Assembly (NCBI GenBank): GCA_016195405.1 | Contig: JACPZP010000035.1 | Location: forward strand, 1-54,371 | Source of the DNA: Planctomycetota bacterium | GTDB taxonomy: Bacteria; Planctomycetota; Planctomycetia; Gemmatales; Gemmataceae | DNA length: 54,371 nucleotides | Direction: 5' to 3' | Shown: positions 42,201 through 49,155 of the stretch, one piece after another | Position numbering within the stretch: the first letter of the stretch is position 1 | How the letters are laid out: each line of letters starts with the position of its first letter | The notes under the pieces: model-generated | What the model saw: only the letters and a program-made list of their open reading frames with translations | Told to the model about the DNA's origin: nothing | Databases searched by the model: none | Position numbers and translations under genes: made by a program

Positions 42201-44906
42201 CCGAATGATCCCCTTTTTGATCCGACCACCGACACGCTCGGCAATCCGTTCGAGAAGGACTTGCTGGCGCCGGCTTCGGTCACCATCGTGGTCCCGGTCG
42301 TAACGCCAAATACCGCGAACCTTCCGGCCAACGCGACCACGCTCATCATTCAGGGCACCGGTTTCGATGCGGCGACGCCGGGCAACAACGTCGTGACTTT
42401 CAGCGGCGGCGTCGCGGGTACGGTCACGGCCTCGTCCTTCACGAGCTTGACCGTGACCGGCCTCAGCGGCTTAATCGCTGGTCCATTGAGCGCTACGGTC
42501 ACAACCGACGGCGTCAGCAGCGGCGCCCCCGTCCAGGTCGCCACCGTGACGCCCGTCGTGACGGCGAGCACCGCACAGCTTTTGAACACCTTGCCGACCG
42601 TGACCATCAACGGCTTCGGCTTCGACAGCACGCCGGCCAATAACACCGTCGTCTTCAATCTAGGGGCTGTGGGAACCGTGACCGCGGCGACGGCGAACCA
42701 GGTGACGGTGACTTTCAGCAGTCAGCCGTCGCCCGGCGCTTTGACCGCGATCGTCACTTCCAATGGAGTCAGCAGCGGGCCGGCTGTTCAAGTAGCCACG
42801 GTCATCACGTTGACGATCACGCCCAATGCCGCGGATTTGGCGCAGAACGCACCTACAATTATCATTAGCGGCGCGGGTTTCTCGACCACGTTGGCCGACG
42901 ACAGCGTCGTCTTCGACAACGGCGCGGCCGGAACCGTGACTGCCGCAACACCGACGCAGTTGACGGTCACGTTCACGACCAATCCCACGGGCTTAGGTGC
43001 GCTCAACGCCACCGTAGCCGTCGTGGGCACCGGAACCGCCGGCCCGACTCAGGTGGCGACGATTGTAGCTAAGCCGACGGTTAGTCTTAGCGCCGCCGAT
43101 CTGCAAATCACAGCCACGACCATCACCATCAACGGCACCGGCTTTTCAACCACGCCTACCAACAACAGTGTGGTTTTCAACCTCGGCGCCACTGGGATTG
43201 TGATTGGCTCCACACCGACGTCCCTCAGCATCTTGTTCACCACGTCGCCGACGAGCGTCGGCGGCCTGACCGCCATCGTGACCTCGAATGGCGGCAGCAG
43301 CGGCGCGCCGGTGCAAGTCGCATCGGTGATCCCGGTGGTTAATCCAAACGCGAGCCTCCTCCCGGCCGACAGCACGACGCTCATCATCAGCGGCTTTGGG
43401 TTCTCGAGCAATCCGAGTGATAATGTGGTGACGCTCAGCGGCGGCGCGACTGGCACGGTCATCGCTTCCACATTCAACCAATTGACCGTCGCCAACCTGA
43501 GCGGCCTGGTCAGCGGCGCCTTGAACGCCTCGGTGTCGGTGCTGGGATTCAGCAGCGGCGCGCCGGTCCAAGTCGCCACCGTCTTCCCCATTCTGACGGC
43601 TAGCACCGCCGACCTGCCTGCAAACTCCAATTCGATGATTATCAACGGCTTCGGATTCTCAAGCAATCCGGGCGACAACATTGTGAGCTTCAGCGGCGGG
43701 GCCACCGGCGCCGTCACAGCGGCGACGAACACGCAACTTACCGTGTCCGGCCTGAGCGGCCTCGTCGCCGGACCGTTGAGCGCCACGGTCACCACCAACG
43801 GCGTCACGAAAGGCGGCTTCGTTCAGGTTGCCACGGTGTCGCCCGTGGTCACACCGAGCACCGATCAGATCGCGAACTCGAACACGCTCATCATCAATGG
43901 CTTCGGTTTCGACGGCACGCCGGCCAACAACACCGTGCTCTTCAACCTCGGAGCCGTCGGCGCCGTCACCGCGGCGTCGCCGAATCAGCTTACCGTCACG
44001 TTCTCCGCCCAGCCTTCGGTCGGCAGCCTGACGGCGATCGTCACGTCCAATGGCGTTAGCAGCGGCGCGGCCGTGCAAGTCGCGTCGGTCGTCACGATCG
44101 ACCTATCCGCGTTGCCGAACTGGACGATCAATCAGACGTACACTCCGAGCGTGACTGCCACCGGTGGAACCGGCCCGTTCACCTTCACCGTGACCGGCGG
44201 CGGCTTGCCGAACGGCTTGATGCTTAACACCGACGGCACCTTCGCCGGAGCGCCCACCGCGCTAGGTACTTTTAATTTCACCATCACGGCGACGCAAAGC
44301 GCATTCGCCTCCGGAAGCCGAGTCTACTCGGTCACCATCAACGATGTGCCCACGGTCAGCAACCTGACCGTCACCGCATGGACGCGAGGCAAATCGGGCT
44401 TCACGGGTACGATGACGATCAGTGGAGGAACGCCGCCGCACGTCATCACCGCCTCCAGCAACATCCCGACCGGCTTGACGCCCGTGCTCGCCGGCAACAC
44501 CATCAGCTTCACCGGCACGCCGACGGTCGCCGGCACCTTCAACGGCAGCATCACGATCAAGGACTCGGCCGGCGCCACGTTCACGAAGACGTTCACGATC
44601 AAGATCAATCCGCCGATCGTCTTCAACCTGCCCGCGTTGCCGGCTTACGTCGTCGGCTTTGCCTACAACCAAAGCCTGAAGTCGGTCAGCGGCGGCACCG
44701 GCGCGATCACCTTCACGTTCGCGTTCTCCAGAGCGCTGCCCGCCGGCTTGACCTTCAACGCGGCCACCGGCATCATCAGCGGCACACCGACCGCGGCGGT
44801 GGCCCCGATCACCATCACCGTGACCGCCACGGATTCGGTCGGCGCCGTGACCGTCAAAGTCTTCACGTTGACCAGCGCCCTCGGGCCGAAGCGTCGCGGT
44901 TTGTAA
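39252..44906 (+). CDS. Giant secreted protein with ten IPT/TIG-like repeats (1884 aa)
   Basis: The start at 39252 has GGGAG nine bases upstream and gives FFYSWRKWLSPLL, then RRDARMRYRPEMILLEDRITPT, the planctomycete LEDR-type export motif. In order there follow a beta domain, an Ig-like domain (about 170-260), two Ig-like repeats of the TSATFSTSAQTITLSATV type, and three IPT/TIG-like units of about 82 residues. Each unit has ITGLGF/INGFGF, a GATGTVTAAT core and the linker SSGAPVQVATV. Then come a DUF11-like domain (LADLAVSIVPLDPGLIVGDIV), a domain of about 170 residues I do not recognise, seven more IPT-like units, and three putative Ig (He_PIG-like) domains. The carboxy end is basic (GPKRRGL). 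It probably has an adhesive or matrix role. Confidence 0.9.
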   Translation: MFFYSWRKWLSPLLRGFPRSQKPIRRDARMRYRPEMILLEDRITPTLGFTIAPGATLDIFPISSIIPTTPAGMDRMEVLLTTVPGVSHGTISRVSGLTVIPWGSGPPNTFMPGAGNDRIFGGEGFRYENDGTGAGTSESIPIKFRDSTGFNFVNDTIVISINANLTPPTITTQPAPFIQISPGQTATMSVVATGDPPLTYQWYEGFVPDTSNPVAGATSSTFTTPVLIPIQQFHYWVQVTSSGGVANSNGVTVQVATPTSVSTSDASATFSTSAQTITLSATVSPAVSVGNVRFTVLGVGTATSGTVTNGASGATTFSIPANTPAGTYNLEAHYQAPAGTAESFDNKTLTINRADTTTTGNNATATASGSDQTISLSATVTSGAGPVNEGVVTFTVFDGAVQIGSAVTSATVSNGSAGASFTLPANSHAGAYAIRAVYKPGPDYNGSSDLTRTLTVSPVVTPNSNTILGNAGTLLITGLGFDSATPGNNIVTFNNGATGTVTAATATQLTVTSLTGLAAGPLTASVSVDGVSSGAPVQVATVTPVVTSTTASLAINATTMTIDGFGFSTTPGNNIVTFSGGATGTVTAASANQLTVSNLTGLTLGELDASVTAEGISSGAPVQVATVVPVITPSNANLPVIATTLIINGFGFDPTAANDVVSFSGGVTGTVTAATSNSITISNLTGLAAGALSASVTVDGVSSGAPVQVATVIPLADLAVSIVPLDPGLIVGDIVTLTITVTNTGPGTAQTVSLSDLLPAELTFISQTQTSGPAFTLSNNGNQISDTIPSLASGASAAIVVRAQVNANVANNTPVSDSASIAATNSVDNNGANDIATVQTTIYTAPLFTLNPANGALAGEAGTTQGWGFSIDNTTPFWLIINGSAFLLPTFQGLLGHGFGIVPSTDFGTYTDFSQFNFIVIAPASTFTASFTNNPASGVGSFTINPNATPSTLPADPALQVPNQQPGMANGAIDLIYSLYSRDPNDPLFDPTTDTLGNPFEKDLLAPASVTIVVPVVTPNTANLPANATTLIIQGTGFDAATPGNNVVTFSGGVAGTVTASSFTSLTVTGLSGLIAGPLSATVTTDGVSSGAPVQVATVTPVVTASTAQLLNTLPTVTINGFGFDSTPANNTVVFNLGAVGTVTAATANQVTVTFSSQPSPGALTAIVTSNGVSSGPAVQVATVITLTITPNAADLAQNAPTIIISGAGFSTTLADDSVVFDNGAAGTVTAATPTQLTVTFTTNPTGLGALNATVAVVGTGTAGPTQVATIVAKPTVSLSAADLQITATTITINGTGFSTTPTNNSVVFNLGATGIVIGSTPTSLSILFTTSPTSVGGLTAIVTSNGGSSGAPVQVASVIPVVNPNASLLPADSTTLIISGFGFSSNPSDNVVTLSGGATGTVIASTFNQLTVANLSGLVSGALNASVSVLGFSSGAPVQVATVFPILTASTADLPANSNSMIINGFGFSSNPGDNIVSFSGGATGAVTAATNTQLTVSGLSGLVAGPLSATVTTNGVTKGGFVQVATVSPVVTPSTDQIANSNTLIINGFGFDGTPANNTVLFNLGAVGAVTAASPNQLTVTFSAQPSVGSLTAIVTSNGVSSGAAVQVASVVTIDLSALPNWTINQTYTPSVTATGGTGPFTFTVTGGGLPNGLMLNTDGTFAGAPTALGTFNFTITATQSAFASGSRVYSVTINDVPTVSNLTVTAWTRGKSGFTGTMTISGGTPPHVITASSNIPTGLTPVLAGNTISFTGTPTVAGTFNGSITIKDSAGATFTKTFTIKINPPIVFNLPALPAYVVGFAYNQSLKSVSGGTGAITFTFAFSRALPAGLTFNAATGIISGTPTAAVAPITITVTATDSVGAVTVKVFTLTSALGPKRRGL

Positions 44907-44922
44907 CGCGGAGTTAGGTCTA

Positions 44923-45024
44923 AACCACAGAGGCACAGCGACACAGAGAAGAGAAGTCAGATTAAGCTTCTCTCTCTGTCTTCTCTGTGCCTCTGTGCCT
45001 CTGTGCCTCTGTGTCTCTGTGGTT
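44923..45024. repeat. Palindromic CTCTGTG-type repeat between convergent genes
   Basis: The left arm AACCACAGAGGCACAGCGAC and on to GAGAAG (44923-44956) is complementary, with slippage, to a right arm from 44967 to 45024 in which CTCTGTGC is repeated several times before TCTCTGTGGTT. The inner arms GAAGAGAAG and CTTCTCT pair as well. It sits between two converging gene ends and may stop transcription from both sides. The unequal number of CTCTGTG units suggests replication slippage. Confidence 0.85.
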
Positions 45025-45035
45025 ACTTCTCGGGA

Positions 45036-46307
45036 TTAGTAACGGAATTCTAGGCCGAAGCTCACGCCTTGCGCCCAGAAGTCGGAGCGATTGAAGAGCG
45101 CCGTGGGCGATGCTTGGCCGACCAATGCGCCGTTGCCGAAGATCGGGCTTTGCGAGGGGTTGATGTTGCGGTCGATTTGGTTGCCCGGACGAACGACCTG
45201 GTTCCAGTACAGGAAGTCATAGCCGACCGTCGCCCGCAACCGCTGGGAGATCTGGTAGCTGAGCCTCACATCCACGGCGGGCAGCACCGAAAACTCATCG
45301 ACGGTGCGCCGGCCGATGTTGGTAGGCTGGGCGTAAAGCCCGCCAGGGAAGGTGCCGGGCGCAAAGGCGCCGATGCCGGATTGGGTGATGTCGCCCTGGA
45401 TATTGACCACTTGATGATTGGCGCCCAGCGCGACTTTGCCGGTCACGTCCACGCCCAGCCGATCGCGCTGCCAGGAAGCTCGGACGCCGATCTGGCCGCC
45501 GTAAAACTGATTGCGCGTGTCGAAGTGGTCGTTGAGGACCGTCGTGTTGAAGAACAAGAGGTCGTTGGTCGAGTTGTTGATGTGCAGCGTCTCCTGGAGG
45601 TCCGCGTAACGGAAGCCTGCCAAGAAGCTCACTTCCAGGCCCGGCCGACGCCACGAGCTGACGAGTGCGTTGAACTCCGCGCCCCAAAGCTGCAGCGTAG
45701 TCGTGACCGAAACGTCGCCGCTGAATTGGCGGAGCGGATCGGCAATCGCCAAGGCGCGTTCGGCGCCCGTGACCACGTTGAAGGCCGGAAAGTAGAGCGG
45801 CGGATTGCCCAAGGCGTCCGAACCGGCGGCGAACTGATTCGTCCGGCGCTCCAGTAGGAACGCGTTGCCTTCGATGCCGAACGTCTGATTGTCGCCCACC
45901 CAGCCGCCGAGCGTGAAGCGCATGCCGGAAGTCGCCCCGTAATCGACGTCGGAGCCGCCGAAAAGAACCCGCGTCGCCGGCATACCGATTGCGCCCGCGG
46001 AGTTCACCAGGGGAAAGCCGTCATTGGGATCGCCGGTAGTCACGAGAGGCACGGGAATCGGCGCGTTTTTCACCCACCACAGCAGGTATTCGCCGCGCGC
46101 CCAAATCCGCGCGGGGCCGGGGTCGGCGTAAGGTTGCATTTCGACAATCGGGGCTTCGGTCGCAACTTGCGAGGATCCCTGCACTTGGAAGATGGCTTTG
46201 GGCGCCCCAGGCGTTTGGCCAGACGGCGTCTCCACAGTAGGTGTCTGGGCAAAGAGTTGCGCTGAACCGAACATCCACGCCAATAAACCGAGCGTTCCCT
46301 TACGCAT
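45036..46307 (-). CDS. BBP7-like outer-membrane beta-barrel protein (423 aa)
   Basis: The start at 46307, with AAGGA eight bases upstream, opens a signal peptide (MRKGTLGLLAWMFGSAQLFAQ). Other in-frame ATGs further upstream (46316, 46385) are less convincing. The segment ARIWARGEYLLWWVKNAPIPVPLVTTG is the entry motif of the planctomycete BBP7 family. Alternating beta strands follow (FTLGGWVGDNQTFGIEGNAFLLE, GLEVSFLAGFRYADLQE, LRATVGYDFLYWNQVVRPGNQID), and the chain ends with an aromatic strand (FWAQGVSFGLEFRY), typical of outer-membrane barrels. The function of the family is not established. Confidence 0.9.
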   Translation of the reverse strand: MRKGTLGLLAWMFGSAQLFAQTPTVETPSGQTPGAPKAIFQVQGSSQVATEAPIVEMQPYADPGPARIWARGEYLLWWVKNAPIPVPLVTTGDPNDGFPLVNSAGAIGMPATRVLFGGSDVDYGATSGMRFTLGGWVGDNQTFGIEGNAFLLERRTNQFAAGSDALGNPPLYFPAFNVVTGAERALAIADPLRQFSGDVSVTTTLQLWGAEFNALVSSWRRPGLEVSFLAGFRYADLQETLHINNSTNDLLFFNTTVLNDHFDTRNQFYGGQIGVRASWQRDRLGVDVTGKVALGANHQVVNIQGDITQSGIGAFAPGTFPGGLYAQPTNIGRRTVDEFSVLPAVDVRLSYQISQRLRATVGYDFLYWNQVVRPGNQIDRNINPSQSPIFGNGALVGQASPTALFNRSDFWAQGVSFGLEFRY

Positions 46308-46485
46308 ATCGTGCATCCTTGCGTTGACGGGTTTTTGTTGTTTGGACAGCTTCGCGGAAGCGCGCAGCATTCTCAAAACACGCATTGTGTTGTTTCGGCA
46401 GGAAACGCGGCGGAAATCAGGAAATCGATCGGGAGAATCGAGAGAAATCTGAAAAACTGTCAGTTCTTGCCGCAGAGAATCATAA

Positions 46486-46629
46486 TCAGACTTGCTTGAG
46501 TTGTTGCGACCAAATCATCCCACCTTGCTCGGCCGGCACCTGATTGAGGAGCGACTGAACCGTTTCGACATCCTGAGGGCGATTGGGGGCCGGCGACGTG
46601 CCAGACGCCGCTGAAATCGTCTCAGCCAT
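46486..46629 (-). CDS. Possible 47-residue remnant of a peptidoglycan-binding-like protein
   Basis: A short frame starts at an ATG with GAGG eight bases upstream. It contains NRPQDVETVQSLLNQVPAEQGG, which resembles the beginning of peptidoglycan-binding-like domains (DV.TVQ.LLN). It ends a few residues later (SQQLKQV) without completing the domain. It could be a decayed gene start or a genuine small protein. The surrounding 46308-46883 has no other gene. It lies between the divergent barrel and phosphatase genes. Confidence 0.35.
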   Translation of the reverse strand: MAETISAASGTSPAPNRPQDVETVQSLLNQVPAEQGGMIWSQQLKQV

Positions 46630-46883
46630 TGCCAAGCCTCGCTATCAATGTTCGTTGAATCCGTGCTTGAAGAAAGGCGGGCGGCCCAGCCGGTGCCAGG
46701 CCGCCCTACCTGCCTGCGCCCATCAACAAGGAAATGCACTTTTCGCGCGAAACCCGGCGATTTTTTTTTCCACGAATCAACACGGAGAGACACGAATGGA
46801 AAACGTTTTCCACAGTCAGTCGCGTCCTCTCCTTGATTTTCGCGTGGCCGCTCGTGTACGCTAGCACCAACTTTCACCACAGG
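46630..46883. other. Intergenic region with fragments of dispersed repeats
   Basis: The segment contains a small GC-rich inverted repeat (GGGCGGCC near 46679 and GGCCGCCC near 46702). After a run of T it has CCACGAATCAACACGG followed by AGAGACACGAATGG, a sequence I recall as a dispersed repeat in planctomycete genomes. Frames crossing it on either strand look non-coding. The promoter of the lipid-like operon should lie here. Confidence 0.5.
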
Positions 46884-47882
46884 ATGTTTGTGAAGCTCCG
46901 GTCACGGCTAGCGCTTCGATGTCCGCACAGCGATCGCGTCGTGTTCGCTTTCTTAACGCTGACCGTCGTTGTCGCCGCCGTGCGGCTTCTCTGCGGTTCA
47001 ACGACCCGCCCGCTCGCGGAATTGTTGTTCATTCAAAGCGCCCTCCTTGTCGGATTCGGTTCTGCCGTCATTGCAATGGTGAGCCGGGAGCGCGCGCCGT
47101 GGGTGAACGTCTTCCGGCCAGTAGCCACCGTTGCCGTCATGTTCACCTGCTATACGACCATCGGCAGGCTCGGCGTCACGGCAATGCCGTATGACGTCGA
47201 CGCCGCGCTTTCGAAAATCGACGCCTTCTTCTTCGGAACTGATCCTACATTCCTGCTGGAGCCTTACAGCACGCCCGGCCGCGTTGAGTTCTTCAGCTTC
47301 TTCTATGGTGCATTCATCCCGTACATCTATGTGACCATCACGCTGAACTGCATCGGGCAGCCGCTTCTTAAGCGCTATCAGTTCCTCACCGGCTGGGTCT
47401 TTCTTTATGCGATCAGCTATCTCGGATACTTGTTCCTGCCGGCGCGTGGCCCAGTGATCCTGCACGAGCACGAATATGCCGTCCAGCTTTCGGGTGGTTT
47501 CTTTTACCAGAGCGTGCGCGACGGCGTCGAGGCCACGGGGGGCTTGCAAGGCGCCTTTCCGAGCCTCCACGTCGGCGGGTCGCTCTACCTGTGTTTATTT
47601 GAGCTGCGCGAGAATCGCCTGCGCGGGCTTGTTTATTTGCCACTGGTGCTGCTCATCTACGCAGCCACGCTGGTCTTGCGCTATCACTATGTGATCGATT
47701 TGGTTGCCGGCACGGTACTGGCGGCGCTTTGCCTGCCGCTTGGACGGTCCGCGGTCACGCGCTGGCTGGCAAAGCGCGTGGCCGCGGGCTTGCGGCCATT
47801 GCCTGGAGGGGACGCGGATGATCTATCCGCTTTTTCGCCTGATGGCGCGGGTGATGCTGCGTCAGTTCTTTCGGTGGATTGA
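46884..47882 (+). CDS. PAP2-superfamily membrane phosphatase/phosphotransferase (332 aa)
   Basis: Six or so membrane segments surround the PAP2 active-site motifs AFPSLHVGGSLYLCL and RYHYVIDLVAGTVLA, the PSLH...RYHYxxD arrangement seen in the branch that includes inositol-phosphorylceramide synthase-like and related membrane enzymes. The catalytic site should face the periplasm. The ATG at 46884 is chosen because family-like sequence begins there. The frame extends 50 codons upstream through repeat-derived DNA. The ribosome site is poor. Its 3' end overlaps the acyltransferase gene by 65 bases. The substrate may be a phosphatidate, an undecaprenyl phosphate or a phospho-inositol lipid. Confidence 0.88.
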   Translation: MFVKLRSRLALRCPHSDRVVFAFLTLTVVVAAVRLLCGSTTRPLAELLFIQSALLVGFGSAVIAMVSRERAPWVNVFRPVATVAVMFTCYTTIGRLGVTAMPYDVDAALSKIDAFFFGTDPTFLLEPYSTPGRVEFFSFFYGAFIPYIYVTITLNCIGQPLLKRYQFLTGWVFLYAISYLGYLFLPARGPVILHEHEYAVQLSGGFFYQSVRDGVEATGGLQGAFPSLHVGGSLYLCLFELRENRLRGLVYLPLVLLIYAATLVLRYHYVIDLVAGTVLAALCLPLGRSAVTRWLAKRVAAGLRPLPGGDADDLSAFSPDGAGDAASVLSVD

Positions 47883-49155
47883 GGTAGAAGGCCAGGAACG
47901 CGTGCCGCCGGCAGGGCCGATGCTGCTCGTGCCCAACCACGTCAACGCCCTGGTCGATCCGCTCCTGCTCGTGACCAACCTGAACAGGCACGTCACCATG
48001 ACGGCCAAGAACGTTCTCGGCAAGAACCCGCTTTTGGGGGCGTTGCTCGCGGGGCTGGGGACAGTAACCTTCCACCGCGGCCAGGACGTCGGCAAAGGGG
48101 CGGACCGGCGGCAGAACATCGAAGCCGCGAAGCGATGTCGCCAAATCCTCGAGGACGGCGGCGCTTTGTGCATTTTCCCTGAAGGCGTCAGTCACTCTGA
48201 TCCGCACCTGCGTCCCTTTCAGTCGGGGGCTGCCCATATCGCGCTCGACTACGTCAGAAAAGAAGGCAATCCGGGCAGTCTGCAAATCGTGCCCGTCGGA
48301 CTCTTGTATACCGACAAGGATCGTTTTCGCTCCGCGGTCTGGCTGCGCTTTGGCGATCCACTCGATGTCGGCGCTTGGCTGGCAGCCCATCCACAGGCAA
48401 CCAGCCACACCTTGACCGAAGAACTGCGGCAGCGCGTCGATGAGATTACGCTCAATTATGAAACTCGCCGCGAGAACCTGATCCTGGTTTGGGGTGCAGA
48501 AGTCGTGGCCACCCAAGGCGCCGCGCCGCCGCCTTTAGGATGGACTGAGAAGCCCGTGGCCGGCTGGTTTCAACTCCTGCGCCGGCTGCAAGACGGCTAT
48601 CGCAAGCTACAGGCGACCCAACCCGATGAGGTGGAAGCCGTCACCACCCGCATTCGCCGTTACCGCAGCGAGCTGAAGCGCCTCGGAATCGAGCCGGCCG
48701 AGGTGTTTTTGCCGATGCACTTCGGCAAGGCGCTCTTTTTCGTATTTCGCGAGTTCGAATTACTGCTCATCGGCGCTCCACTCGCGCTTTATGGAGCGCT
48801 CAATCACCTTGGCCCTTACCTTGTGGTGCGGGCAATCGCGAAGAAGTTGTCCACCGACAAGGATCACTGGGCGACCAACGTCGTCTATCCGAGCTTCCTG
48901 GCGTTTCCACTCTTCTATCTCGTGCAGATCGGCGCCGCCTGTATGCTCTTGCCGACCTTCTGGGCGGTCTTATACGCACTATCGATGCCCTACACCGCGG
49001 CCGTCGCTATCCTGTACGGCGACCGCGTCAAAGCGACTTGGCAGCGGCTTCGCAGTTTTTGGTACTTGGTGCGCCATCCAGGACGCCGGGAACAGCTTGC
49101 GCAAGAAGCGAGCGCGATCATCGCGGCGGTGCGAGAACTTGGAGAAAAATTATGA
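47818..49155 (+). CDS. PlsC-type lysophospholipid acyltransferase, membrane-bound (445 aa)
   Basis: The acyltransferase motifs are present: NHVNALVDP at residues 40-48 (His41 and Asp47, five residues between them, as in the NHPNALLDP subgroup), FHRGQDVGKGADRR, and FPEGVSHS. The C-terminal 130 residues contain several hydrophobic segments (FFVFREFELLLIGAPLALYGAL, FLAFPLFYLVQIGAACMLLPTFWAVLYAL) not found in short PlsC. GGAGG lies eight bases before the ATG. It overlaps the PAP2 gene by 65 bases and the next gene by four (ATGA), so the three are translationally coupled. It would transfer a fatty acyl group to a glycerol- or sugar-phosphate lipid. Confidence 0.9.
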   Translation: MIYPLFRLMARVMLRQFFRWIEVEGQERVPPAGPMLLVPNHVNALVDPLLLVTNLNRHVTMTAKNVLGKNPLLGALLAGLGTVTFHRGQDVGKGADRRQNIEAAKRCRQILEDGGALCIFPEGVSHSDPHLRPFQSGAAHIALDYVRKEGNPGSLQIVPVGLLYTDKDRFRSAVWLRFGDPLDVGAWLAAHPQATSHTLTEELRQRVDEITLNYETRRENLILVWGAEVVATQGAAPPPLGWTEKPVAGWFQLLRRLQDGYRKLQATQPDEVEAVTTRIRRYRSELKRLGIEPAEVFLPMHFGKALFFVFREFELLLIGAPLALYGALNHLGPYLVVRAIAKKLSTDKDHWATNVVYPSFLAFPLFYLVQIGAACMLLPTFWAVLYALSMPYTAAVAILYGDRVKATWQRLRSFWYLVRHPGRREQLAQEASAIIAAVRELGEKL

